Shown here piece by piece: positions 39,703-49,972 of a stretch of DNA of 64,000 bases. The stretch covers positions 47,841,434 through 47,905,433 of the forward strand of contig NC_081828.1 of assembly GCF_030867095.1 (NCBI RefSeq), written 5' to 3'. The translations under genes were made by a program, and so were the position numbers. Below the pieces are notes generated by a model, which saw only the letters and a program-made list of their open reading frames with translations, ran no database searches and was not told where the DNA came from. The first letter of the stretch is position 1. The number at the start of each line of letters is the position of its first letter. This stretch comes from Alligator mississippiensis (Eukaryota; Chordata; Crocodylia; Alligatoridae).

Positions 39703-41350
39703 CTGTAGTGTATGCCCATTGTGCCATAGGCCTAGCTAAACCAGATTATGGGAACACATCACTTACAGTAGTGAGACATGGGATGAAGCTGTATTGTGCT
39801 ATTGCTGCTCCATGCAGCTCTTCCCACAGGTTTGGGCCTTTTTGCTACAGGAGAAAAGGAGTATGAAAGGCAGCACAGAACCTTACAGGTATGGCATCTC
39901 CAGTCTTTTTGTATCAGTCTGCTTTTACTAGCTGCTGGCTATCACCATTGGGGTTCCCCTCTTTTCATGCTTTGGTAACTTTTATATAGTTTGTGGCATT
40001 AATTTATTACTGAATAGTTACATGTTTATACAAGAGTCCTCAACTGATCCCTTTGATTAGTAGCCTGCCTGTTAAATTAGGATGGGACTCTCTGCTAGCA
40101 GCAATCAATAGCTTGGTGTCATCTTTCCTGATAGGATTAAAAACAACAACAAACCATCAGGGACAAGATACTGGTTTTATCAAGTGGTATTTCCAAATTT
40201 CAGGCTTTCTGGCCTGTGTATGCATGTCTTAATTGGACAGCACTTACTGTATTTCACTGTTCCCCTTTCTTATTTGCAAACACTAAGCACAGCAGCAGTA
40301 GTGCTGAGAACGTAGAGATTGTTTTCTCTGGTTAGCCTCCACAATCTCTAAAAGCCTAAATTTAGGCAAAAAAGCCCTGGTGCTACAGGGTGCTGAGTAC
40401 CAAAGAATGTTTGGGTCTTTTAGCATAGGCAAGATGATCAAATCCTTCAAACAGACATTTTTGTCACTGGACCTGCAGCTGACAGGCAGAACTCAGCCAA
40501 CTGTGGTAAATGCTATGGAGAGAGAATAAACAGCTGAAGGATTGTCCATGATCAGAAAGTTGTCATCAAAGGATGACCCCTCATGTTATCAGGGGAAGAA
40601 AAAAAAACCACACAAAAAACTGTCTCTACAACTGCCACACCATGGCTAAGCATGCCTGCTTGCCCTCCCATGGCTGGATCACTTAGGAGGCTGTCACCCA
40701 ACTCCTCCTCCCACTTAACAGGTTGAATTGCCTGGCTCAGGGAAGTGGACTTGCGCTTCAGACCTAGAGGACCCGGTTTCTTTGCCTGGATCTAGCCAGG
40801 AGGGCTAAATTACCATGTTTAGTGGTCCTAATTAAATTTAAGATGTCATCTGTTGCTTGAGCCAGTAAATGCTACTGCCTGAGACAGCTGCCACTAGCCC
40901 AGAAACTCAGAATTCATTTGTTCCCCTTTTCTGAGAGAAGAGCTTCTCACTATGCAAATGTTCATGTCTCAGCAAATGAAATCCACCTTCAAGAGAAGGA
41001 AGGAAAATATGCATTGAGTGCATAATTGGTAAGGCTAATTGGGACAACTGGAACCCTCAACACATTTTATGTTGTTTCTCTTTAACCGATCTGGGTACAG
41101 AAGCTACTCAGTCTAGTTTTATATCATTTAAAACTATTCTTTACCAGACACTTGAAAGTCATCATACAAGGCAATTTCATACAACAATATTTATTGATTA
41201 GAAATCCACAATCCACAGGGGTTTGACATTTCTTTGCGTGCATGTCTTGCACTAAAAATCTGCCAAAAGCTCGCAGCTCCTTACCCTGTCAAGCAAAGTA
41301 CAGACTGTTACACACTGCAGTAACAAATTGAAGTATAACAGTTCTTAAAA

Positions 41351-41430
41351 GGAATAGCTCAGACCTTAGATTTTCATCTCTTATCAGAGAGAGAGTTCAA
41401 GCTAAGGTTGTAATCATCTTTGTCCATTCC
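41351..41430 (-). ncRNA. SNORD81: SNORD81 (box C/D snoRNA)
   Basis: The guide GCTTGAACTCTCTCT before D' (CTGA) is nearly identical to human SNORD81. D is CTGA and the terminal stem is GGAAT/ATTCC. Box C reads AAGATGA, one base off RUGAUGA, which may weaken it. It lies in the last GAS5 intron, as in mammals, and should direct 28S rRNA 2'-O-methylation. Confidence 0.88.
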
Positions 41431-41582
41431 AGCAAAAGGATCTGTTTGTAGTGATTCAAAGTAATACTCACCTTCCAAATTCCTGTTCTTCCACTGCTGT
41501 CTTGTGGCCTAGGAGATGCAAGGGAAGTAAGTGAGCGCAAGTCAAAAGCATGGAATCTAGAAGTTATAGCACAAGCAATAAC

Positions 41583-41662
41583 GCAACCTCAGAAACAGTG
41601 GAACAAAAATGTGTAATATCACTGGAATTCATTTGGCAGAATCTGATTTCATCAGTGGTTAC
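41583..41662 (-). ncRNA. SNORD47: SNORD47 (box C/D snoRNA), copy in the conserved position
   Basis: It starts GTAACCACTGATGA and has GATTCTGCCAAATGAA as in human SNORD47, C'-like CAGTGATA, D box CTGA, and terminal stem GTAACC/GGTTGC. The segment before D (TTTTTGTTCCACTGTTT) keeps only GTTCCA of the human guide. It lies in the GAS5 intron between SNORD80 copy 3 and SNORD81. Confidence 0.85.
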
Positions 41663-41870
41663 AAAGTGCAGCCCCAGCAGCATTATAATACAATACAGAA
41701 GAATTGTGATCTTACCAGTTTGTCTTTAGGCAGATCAGAGTCCTTGCCTAGAAAAAAGGGCCACAACCTGTCAAGATACCATCCTAAAACAGATAAAAAT
41801 GTACAGATTCAGCTGTTAACAGAGAGAGATAGATATATAGAAGTTCTTTATCATCAGGATTCCCACTGTT

Positions 41871-41954
41871 GCCAGATACATCAGATAGAAGCGAAAGACA
41901 AATTATGTTCATCACTGTGCTTCTGCTGAACTATGTTATCATCATTGTTCTGGC
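41871..41954 (-). ncRNA. SNORD80: SNORD80, copy 3 (position of mammalian SNORD80)
   Basis: It has box C ATGATGA, the guide AACATAGTTCAGCAGA before D', C' GTGATGA, the guide GTCTTTCGCTTCTAT before box D (CTGA), and a CCAGA/TCTGG outer stem. Against copies 1 and 2 the second guide has one C-to-T change, which should turn a G-C pair with 28S rRNA into a wobble. Between SNORD79 and SNORD47, as in mammals. Confidence 0.95.
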
Positions 41955-42240
41955 TTAAAATTTTAATCTACTATTTGTGGCACTGTTTTAGTCATCCCCT
42001 TGGTCTGTATAAATATCAGGAATTAACAGAATCCTCATCAGAAAACGAGTGGTTTGAGGCCACAAGAAAAAGCCAAAAAGTGTGTCTACAGCTCCGGAAG
42101 CAGCTTTCCATATTATGGTTTTGCTTACCTGAGGTAGGAGCATAGCTTTGCTTCAGAAACTGCTTTAATTCTGCAACATAATAAATTGCTGTTACAAACA
42201 GATTGTAGCCCACAGCACTCATTACAAATCAAGTTGAAAC

Positions 42241-42322
42241 GTACTGTTTCAGTATCAAAGTCGTCCTCAGTCTCTTTCAGAGAGATTCCCATTGTTCAAA
42301 ACAAAATCATCATTAACAGTAC
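42241..42322 (-). ncRNA. SNORD79: SNORD79 (box C/D snoRNA)
   Basis: It has box C ATGATGA, D' CTGA after GGGAATCTCT, D box CTGA, and a perfect 8-bp terminal stem GTACTGTT/AACAGTAC. The start TACTGTTAATGATGATTTT and the guide match human SNORD79 as I recall it. In a GAS5 intron. Confidence 0.93.
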
Positions 42323-42733
42323 ATGCTTAGAGGAAGTTTATTGATGAAATGCTACTATTGGAGCCCAATTCCAACCTTCCAATACAATATTTAAGAAGTA
42401 TATAAAACTAGTCAAAACATGCAGGCAAGTTTTTAGTGCATCTTTCAGCAATGCAAGTAATGCAAGAAAGGTTACTCAACTAATTCCATAAAACTGAACA
42501 TGAGGGGGAACTGTAAGTTTTGTTTTTTTTTTTACTTTAACCAGCATTTGTAATTATGTCTATCAGATAAGTGTTAAGTTGCCAACTATAACACATGAGG
42601 TCATGTCTGGTAATCCTTTCATTTTCAGCTAGAGGGAAACAACTCCCCAAAATATAAACTCAGTATACAGGGTAAGTGATTTAGAGCTAGATTTTTTTTT
42701 ATTTTATTTATTTATTTTTTTAAAGTAAGGCAC

Positions 42734-42805
42734 AGCCTCAGTGCTATATTCTCAGAAACCTCTTCTGTCCGCTACTCTTACATAAGTTTGGGTTTAAACT
42801 TGGCT
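42734..42805 (-). pseudogene. Decayed second copy of SNORD75
   Basis: GAGTAGCGGACAGAAGAGG followed by TTTCTGA closely follows the SNORD75 guide and D' region, and a D-like CTGAGGCT closes it with an AGCC/GGCT stem. No RUGAUGA-like box C is present where one is needed, so it is probably not processed. It lies in a GAS5 intron between the second SNORD47 copy and SNORD79, where mammals have none. Confidence 0.7.
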
Positions 42806-43478
42806 CCCAACAGTTGATTCTGAAAAATAAGAGCTGGCTGCATTACATGATGCAGTGCAAGGTTCTAGCATAGACTATTTCAGTGGAAAATAGGACCCTA
42901 ACTCTTGTTGGAATCAAACGATACTACCCTAAGCAAAAAACAAGACAGACTGCCTTAGTGATCTCTCAGGAACAGGGCCCAGCTCTAAGACATTCAAATT
43001 TAAGTATCAAACTTTGCAAAGTGCTGACTCTTACTTGTTTCATAGTCACAATGTGAAGTTTTCAGACATTTATCTACTCTTAGTAAAGCTTTTTGCTGAG
43101 AAGCTGGAAGCCATCTCTTCTTAAGGGAGCCATCTTAGGTATGCAATTGTATAGGTTTAAACTACGCTCCAGTTTAGTTTCATAGTCAGATTCCTTCAAA
43201 ACTTAAGAAAGCTTATCAAAGAAAAAAAAAGCTGAAATGCCCAAGCCCAACTTATTTTCCTCAATGAAGGATTTGCATTGCTTACATTGGTTAATTGAAA
43301 CCAATGGTATTTTTACCACCAACTGTATGGGAAAAGATTTTGGGTCAATAACAAGCCTTTTTTTGGCAATTAAACAAGCTACAAATCATATTTTTAAAGC
43401 TTGATAAATTTAAGTGTTTAGTGTTTAAAATGGACAAAAGCCATAAACATTTCAGACCATCTTAGGAGTGGTTAAGAT

Positions 43479-43555
43479 CCCGCACTTCAGAGGCAAGTAC
43501 CACATTTATTTGAATATAAGATTTTTTTTTTTTTGGGGGGGGGGGGGGGAGAAAG
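43479..43555. repeat. MITE end followed by T-run and G-run
   Basis: taccacatttatttgaatat resembles one end of a TA-flanked MITE family. A run of T's then a run of about 15 G's follows. No partner end was found. In a GAS5 intron. Confidence 0.35.
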
Positions 43556-45435
43556 GAATGACACCTAATCAGTATGGGGGAGAAGCTGCTCATGTTACAT
43601 TTGCATACAAGGAAGCCTCATCAAAATACATTGTCCATCATTACATTATCAAAAGCAGCATGTGCTAAGTAATGGAAACCAACTATAAAAGTTGATTAAA
43701 TGCAGCCAACATTGAGCATGACCAAAACATATGGCCCATATTGGGTAAACATACTCATGGGAACCTTTTTTGTTTGGCCCTTAAAGAAAACAGGAAACTG
43801 ACACCAGGCCTGGAGGTACTGCAACACCAAGCCAGCACCAGGAGGGCCAGAGCTGGCTCTGACACCTTCCCCTTGGCACCAAAAACATTAAAAGTTCAAG
43901 ACAACAAAATTGAGGTGAGGCATAAGGAAATACAGATGACCCGAGTATAGAGCTACACAGTAGAGGGTGTGAATGCAATCAAGTTACATAAGCAGCATGC
44001 AGCCAACTATGGCCCCAGGGGTGAGCTAGTAGAAAGCCTACATAGCAAAGAAATTACAAGAGACCCCACACAAGAATGCTGCATTTGAGTAGGGAGGTGG
44101 TTTATAGACTCATACTAAAGTTGCAAATAAAAGATGCAGAAGGACCACAGTTCATCAAAAAGGCCAAGATGCTTATGGGAACCTGCCACTTTGTTTGTGT
44201 CTGGGGCCAAATTAGCTAAAGTAGTTCTGAATTCTACTGACTGAGCAGAGTTCAGTTGTGGTGCTACCACCAGCAAGTATCCCATCTCCCAGACCCTTCA
44301 GTGTAGCACTTCAGGTACTCCTAAATCCATGGCAGGCATCCCATGTACAAATCCTAAGCCTGGAGGCCCTGGGAGTTCAGATACCTCCTAGCCTCACTTG
44401 CCCCTAGCCAAAAGGATGGAGGAGCAAGCTAAAGGGAAAGCCCAAAAGCAATTCCCCCCCGCCCCCCCATTGTAATGTGTAACCAAGATCCTCTATTGCA
44501 GACTCTTGCAGGGATGCTGCTCCATCTGAATAAGATTACAGTAGTGCCAACTGTGCCCAGTGCTGACTTTTTAGAGTCATGGTGAGCCCCTACACTGAAT
44601 ATGCATCAACTTCACTCCCAAAGCTGACCTGCACTTTTCTTTCCTCGTTTCTAGTGATTCCCATTTCTCTGACAGACATTTAAGGCTGGTGAACGTTACC
44701 AAACAAGGCCCCCAAAAGTTCATTCAGAATCCCTGTTGACCCTCTCAGTCTGGCACACATTAGTGTGGCCCAGCCTTCCATAAGATGAGCCATGCCAGGT
44801 TCCTTTACATTTCATCTGCATATATATTTTTGGAGGATCCCAGGACTCATAACAAGAACACCCAGTTCAAGCCATGAAGGTGGGGGCTAATTAGCACATG
44901 GCTCCCAGGGGGGGCACACATCTGGAGTGCACACCCACACTTAGTAATGCTGAGCTGTGGGGTTACCATAGCTTGAAATGCTGTTGATTCTGCTGAGGCA
45001 TAACCCAATGAGAACTATATGGTAAAATGCTGAGCCTTCTGGCTTTGAACCAATATCATGCATAGCTTGTATTTTATATAAAAAGCGAGAGCAAAGGGTA
45101 AGGGGGCTAACCTAACTATTCCCACCCCCCCCGATTTATTTTCCTCTACTGTAGCAGTGGGAAGGGGACAAATTCAACGCAGGTCTCCAATAATTAAATT
45201 CTATACCTGGAAAATTATATCAAATTGAGGGGGTCACCTTATATTAGAGTAAATATAGCAGGTGGCTGTTAAAGCAGAGCAACAAGGTTTGGACCAACCA
45301 GTCAGAATTCACTATATGCTTCATGTAGGTTACATTTCAAATCTCTTCTACTCCAAGCATCAGTTGGGTTTGATGGACCAGACAACTTTTAGGACAAAAC
45401 CTCTCCCATTTCAAGTAGCCATGGTGCAAGAAAAT

Positions 45436-45517
45436 GTGATTTCAGCATTAAACGGAATGGAAAGGAGCAGTATCACTGACGTTCATTTGTCAGAATCCAA
45501 TTTCATCATTGGTTATC
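45436..45517 (-). ncRNA. SNORD47-like second copy, diverged guide
   Basis: It starts ATAACCAATGATGAAAT, with box C ATGATGA better than in the other copy. It also has GATTCTGACAAATGAA, C'-like CAGTGATA and D box CTGA. The segment before D reads CTCCTTTCCATTCCG, different from both human SNORD47 and the copy at 41583. No good terminal stem was found. It lies just after a GAS5 donor site (45527). Confidence 0.75.
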
Positions 45518-45704
45518 ATGTTCTTACCATCCAAAGGTTAATCCACAAAGCTGAAGGGGGGGAAAAAAAAAAAGAAGCATCCTTACCCAAGTTCAGTCAA
45601 GTTCAGGACCTTGAAGTAAAAACAACAAGTGTTAGCAGAAAAAAAGAAAGAAAAATACAGACAACACAAATCCGTGCTACTCCACTTATAGCTATTAAAT
45701 GCTA

Positions 45705-45777
45705 CAGGGTCCTTCAGTAATGAATAGTCCACATACTGATTTCAGGTCAGACATTTGACAACATCATTATAACCCTG
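45705..45777 (-). ncRNA. SNORD78: SNORD78 (box C/D snoRNA)
   Basis: ATAATGATGTTGTCAAATG followed by TCTGACCTGAAAT matches human SNORD78 in box C (ATGATGT), guide and D'. Box D is CTGA, and a 6-bp outer stem CAGGGT/ACCCTG closes it. In the GAS5 intron after SNORD44, as in mammals. Confidence 0.92.
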
Positions 45778-46180
45778 CAGGAATCAAATTGCCAAATGCC
45801 TACAAAAATCCAAGATCTCCTAGAAAGCAAGTCAAGCTTCAGTGTCTAAAGGATATTAGAACACAAAATATTAAGTCCCTGGCAGTGCCTCAAATGATGT
45901 CTACAAGGTAGGAAAGCCCCAAAACATCCTTCTGAATTTCAGAGACTGGATTTTGCCAGAGTAAGCTTCTAGACTCCACAAGAAGGAACCATGACCTCAG
46001 AACTCCTCTTGTACATTACTCAGTTACATTATATTTAATAGCAGAACTAGAACAAAGCAAGACCAGACTTACTTTAGGTAGCAGCACTGTGCACATCCAA
46101 GTCACCCCAATCCTAGGATGAAATGAGCTATATTAGAACAAACCAAGAAACAAAACTAGAGTAGGGTAATTGAACCAGAT

Positions 46181-46252
46181 GCCTGAAGTCAGGTAGAGCT
46201 AATTACAGACCTTCATTGTTAAGTCAGTCTATTTGCATCTCATCACACAGGC
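46181..46252 (-). ncRNA. SNORD44: SNORD44 (box C/D snoRNA)
   Basis: It has box C GTGATGA, D' CTGA, C' AATGAAG, then AATTAGCTCTA before box D (CTGA), antisense to TAGAGCTAAT of 18S rRNA. The terminal stem is GCCTG/CAGGC. The guide and C' region (CAATGAAGGTCTGTAATTAG) match human SNORD44. Confidence 0.95.
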
Positions 46253-46657
46253 TGCCTGAACTAACATGGTCTAAACTAATATTGGTAGGGAAAAGGCCAC
46301 ATGCACAGCATTACTGTGAGCTGAAGTAAGCAAGTTTAAAATTTGCTACTTGTTCACATTGGGCCATATGTTACTAGTTGCCTCCCCTCCACCACCCCCT
46401 ACATTTATAGTCATTGTGGAAAAGGCAGCAAATCAGCACTAATTTTTCCTGGAGGTCTGGCAACAGATTCCCTGTCAACCAGCACTCTCTGTTGCTAGCT
46501 AGGGCCTCATCATAGAGGCCCATCTAGTTAGTTTGAAACTTCCATAAAATAGTTGAAATGCACTTACATCATTCTCAAGAGCCCTTTGGACACCTGCAAA
46601 GAGAAAGCCACTATCAGAACCAGCAAGAAGCATCTATAATATTCAGGTCTCACAAAA

Positions 46658-46725
46658 ACTGTATCAGTACTTAGTCACATTTATCCTCATTAGGATCAGA
46701 GACCTGATTCAACATCATCTACAGT
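46658..46725 (-). ncRNA. Candidate box C/D snoRNA of unassigned family in GAS5
   Basis: The minus strand reads ACTGTA, G, then box C ATGATGT. After it come a 15-base guide space, D' CTGA (GGTCTCTGATCC), a C'-like ATGAGGA, a second guide space (AAATGTGACTAAGTA), box D CTGA, and TACAGT, which pairs perfectly with the 5' ACTGTA. Total 68 bases. It lies in the GAS5 intron between exons 47646-47542 and 46593-46568, which otherwise has no snoRNA. Box C plus TTG resembles SNORD78 next door, so it may be a diverged SNORD78 duplicate, but the guides differ. I do not recognise its rRNA target. Confidence 0.65.
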
Positions 46726-47894
46726 AGAAACCCAGCCAGCTTTTTATTCTACCCCCTTTCTCCAGTCAAGCAGCTAGTATGTGTTATGGCAGCCTTCAAT
46801 TAGGGACCTTCCATGAGTCCCAATGATTCACCTCATCCCAGAGTATATTTGCTATATAGATTTATCTGTAGTGATTAGCACCTAGGTCTAAGGGTCCAAG
46901 TTAGTCTACCTTTGCTGTGTGGCTGTTCACACCCAAGTCATACTTGATTTACTGGGTATAGTGGTGTGTGGCACTTGGGGGCATATCAAGACATTCAGCA
47001 ATACAGTACAATAGCTCAGCTTATGGTTCTTTCCCTTTGAACTGGTGTGCTCAATAGGACATACAAAATTAAAGGGAATGCTCTGGACAATCATCAGTGG
47101 AAGCAGAAAGCAGTGTCAAGGCTAGAGGTGTTCATCTGTGGACAAGGGGCCAGGCAATGAACAGAAACATGCAAGTTCAACCCAGCAGTGTAGACAGGCT
47201 CCCTACCATCTGTATCAAATGATACTGCTCTACAAGCTCTCCTCTCCATCTTGCTTCTTTAATAATACACCTCTGTATTGCCAGTACCTCATTTGGTTTT
47301 CCAGCATTCCATTTTCTACTCTCCCGTCTCCCATTTTTGGGCCAGTAACACCACACTTACTAGCACCCGTTTGCTTTTTTCAAGTTCCTCCCTCCACCCC
47401 CACAACATCCATCTGAAAATTTCCCCTTGGGCTTCCTATGGCCAATGCAAAACTCAGGAGCAGTAGTAAAATGCATTGTCAACAAAGTCAGAGCAGACTA
47501 GTGTAACATTTATATTAGAAAAGGTTCCCTTGAGACATTACCTTCTCTCAAGTGTGCCATCATCTGCTCCCTCTGCAGCAGGGTGAAAGCAGGAATTTCT
47601 CCTTTAGTACCAGTTTGTAAGCCAATGCCAATCCCTCCAACACATCCTGTAAAGCAAAGGACACTTTAGTGAAACAAGTATCACATCCATGTTAGCTTCA
47701 ACATCATCTTTTCTCTAGTTATGTGGATAGATTGTGGTTTTACTATAGTCTAATTAACATAAGCTATGATACTTAAAATTGTTTTACACTTGATACTTCC
47801 TATACTATTAATGCTCAACCATTATGTATTGAGGTACACAGGTGGCCAAGATATTTATGGACACAAGAACCAACTGCCAGATTAGCAAACTATA

Positions 47895-47983
47895 GGAGGC
47901 TACATCAGATAGGAGCGAAAGACAGTATAGCATGTTCATCACAGGCCATCTGCTGAACTATGTTATCATCATGTTAAGCCTCC
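47895..47983 (-). ncRNA. SNORD80-like, copy 2
   Basis: It has box C ATGATGA, the guide AACATAGTTCAGCAGA, C' GTGATGA, the guide GTCTTTCGCTCCTAT, D box CTGA, and a strong terminal stem GGAGGCT/AGCCTCC. Both guides are identical to copy 1. In the GAS5 intron between exons 48428-48400 and 47646-47542. Confidence 0.92.
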
Positions 47984-48043
47984 ACAGGGTATGGGAAGGA
48001 AGGAAGAGTAAAAGGGAACTACTCCCTCCTCTTCCCCACTCAA

Positions 48044-48073
48044 CCCCCCCCCCCCAAAGGGGGGGGGGGGGGG
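48044..48073. repeat. C-run/AAA/G-run palindrome
   Basis: Twelve C's, AAA, then fifteen G's form a mononucleotide inverted repeat in a GAS5 intron, about 60 bases upstream (in transcript direction) of SNORD80 copy 2. Run lengths in assemblies are error-prone. Confidence 0.7.
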
Positions 48074-48505
48074 AAAAGGAGACAGGGCCAAATGCAGCAA
48101 GTTCAAGAAACAAACAAAGTTTGCTTGGAATTTTCAAGAGCCCTGAAGACTCAGGCAGTATAAAAGTGCCTGTTGTTAGTTCTAAGAGTTTAGTTTTACT
48201 ATACACTTTTAATATGCCACTTCAAGCAGCCTTTTTAACCAAGGAAACAGTAGCAGCCCTTTGTGGATTCACAGGAAGGGAAAGAAGTGAATACAATAGT
48301 AAAAAAAAAAAAAAAAGAAGAGCAGTACTGTAGGTGTTGCAGAGGACAGCAAAAGTGGTATTCCACAAGGAGAAAGGAATATTGCTGTTCAAGACTTACC
48401 TTTCATTATCAGGATTCATTCCCATAGCCTAGAAAGGAAGAGAAAATTAGACCCATTACATTTTAGCATTAACAACATCTACCAGAAGGATGGTAGAATT
48501 AGTCA

Positions 48506-48584
48506 GATACATCAGATAGGAGCGAAAGACAAAGCAGTACTCATCATTGTACATTCTGCTGAACTATGTTATCATCATTGTATC
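48506..48584 (-). ncRNA. SNORD80-like, copy 1 (SNORD77 position)
   Basis: GATACAATGATGATAACATA begins it, as in human SNORD80. It has C' ATGATGA, the guide GTCTTTCGCTCCTAT before D box CTGA, and terminal stem GATAC/GTATC. It occupies the intron after SNORD76, where mammals have SNORD77. As I recall, SNORD77 shares the GCATAGTTCAGCAGA guide, which suggests common origin. Confidence 0.93.
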
Positions 48585-49007
48585 TGTATTCGTAAGACTG
48601 CTTGAGTTGCTACTCAAATAAGGAGCTGTTTTAATGTGATCTACCCAAAAGAGTTTTGAATGACTTAAAATGCTCTAGAAAAGTTTGTCTGACCAAACAA
48701 CTATCCCATCAGCCACTGCAAGGTGTCAAAATTGTCCTAGTACATTAAATTCGTTAAGAATTAAAAAGCATTCCCGTCTCACTTCTCATGAGTCTTGCCA
48801 TTACATTGCCTCAGCTCTATGTAGGAAGAACCCCCCCTCCCCCAAACATATTCCATTTTTCCCCCGGAAAAAAAGTTGCCATTTTTTCTTACCATGGAAC
48901 CTCTCTTCCACAGGCTTGTAACTGGCTCAATCAAATCCTAAGGCAATAAAATGAAGTTGTAAAACAGATGCAGAAAAATCAACAGACTAGCATTCCCTGA
49001 TAGTACT

Positions 49008-49091
49008 GTGCCTCAGCTCAAAGTTAAGGTGGTAAGAGCTCTCATCATTCTCTTGGTCAAGAGTAGCAAATAAGTGTCATCATTGTGGCAC
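49008..49091 (-). ncRNA. SNORD76: SNORD76 (box C/D snoRNA)
   Basis: GTGCCACAATGATGACA opens it; TTATTTGCTACTCTTGA is the guide with D' (TTGA); C' is ATGATGA; box D is CTGA; the terminal stem is GTGCC/GGCAC. Box layout and guide match human SNORD76. In the third GAS5 intron. Confidence 0.94.
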
Positions 49092-49151
49092 AGAAAAAAT
49101 TAGCATTCTTAGTTGCTCGAACACTGTTAGTCTACTAGCCAGATCAAAGAC

Positions 49152-49485
49152 CAGTGGTGCCTAACACCCCCCTCCCCAGAGTAGTACAGATCTGGACACG
49201 GGGGGGAGGGGAGAAGGAGGAGAGGCAGGCAGAGCAGGGGGGAAAAAGAGTGGGCAGTAAAAAGCAGCCCAGCCCTGATCCAGACATGCAGGGAGACCAG
49301 CAGGGTGGACAGTGGGCACAGGGGCAAGGAGAAGCCCCACCCCAACTCCACAGCACAGCTATGGCCCCTACAGCCAGGGCTAGACTCAGCCACATGGAGC
49401 TTTTCCTGCTGTCAGTTTTTCTGACCTGTGGGGTCTCATGGACTGGACTGTCATGGCTCTGCAGGCAAGAGGTTGAGCGCTCCTG
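49152..49485. mobile_element. hAT-like DNA transposon remnant
   Basis: The ends cagtggtgcctaac and (inverted) caggagcgctcaacc are compatible with a hAT terminus of the CAGGGGTGCTCAACC type. No convincing 8-bp duplication. GC-rich interior without coding content. In a GAS5 intron. Confidence 0.45.
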
Positions 49486-49505
49486 ATATAAGCCATTATT
49501 TAAAT

Positions 49506-49789
49506 CAATAGTTCCCAACCCTTTTTTTTTTTTTTTTTTGCTGCAACCCTAAATTGGCCACCAACAGGACATCCCAACCTGGTGCTGCAGGGGCTGCTGG
49601 GAGCAGAATAGCAGCAGCCCAGGGCAGGGAAGTCATTATTGCCCCCTTTGTGCACAGCAGCCCAGCCCCACCCACCCCTCCCAGGCCAAGCACATGGGTA
49701 TGCGTGTGCATGCAGGCCCTTCACAACCCTGAGGGCCCCCCCCCCCCATGACCCTGATTTGGGTTGCGTCCCAAGGTTGGGAGCCAATG
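49506..49789. mobile_element. hAT-type MITE with 8-bp target duplication
   Basis: The ends CAATAGTTCCCAACC and (inverted) CATTGGCTCCCAACC are flanked by ATTTAAAT (49498-49505) and ATCTAAAT (49790-49797), 7 of 8 identical. The 284-bp interior has a T-run and a C-run. In the GAS5 intron between SNORD75 and SNORD76. Confidence 0.85.
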
Positions 49790-49972
49790 ATCTAAATGTA
49801 GGTTTCCAAGTAACTTTGCTCCAGATACAGCGTACAGAAAAATAAGACAAACCATCTTTACCTTAAGAAATGGCATCAGGTCTCTAGGTTTCCTGGGCCT
49901 GCAAATGAAACCAAATAAAGTTTCAGACATTTAAGTTCCATATCTTTGGCAAGGACGATAAGCACTGAATGA

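Larger units (their letters stand above)
36846..41164. other. Intergenic region between DARS2 and GAS5
   Basis: I see no gene here. It holds an unclassified repeat at 37120-37268, a C-run near 37661, a CAC/CAG-rich low-complexity block at 38620-38850 and a short hAT element at 39523-39702. The two genes converge here, both 3' ends facing this interval. Confidence 0.7.

Noticed and set aside
43038-43100. Possible further SNORD75-like or exon sequence (taagagtagataaatgtctga on the minus strand)
   Set aside because: Only a short stretch resembles SNORD75; no box C, no stem and no second D box could be found.
47640-47710. Possible snoRNA with GATGATGTTG on the minus strand
   Set aside because: No CTGA at a suitable distance; the sequence is better explained as the 3' end of an intron leading into the GAS5 exon at 47646-47542.
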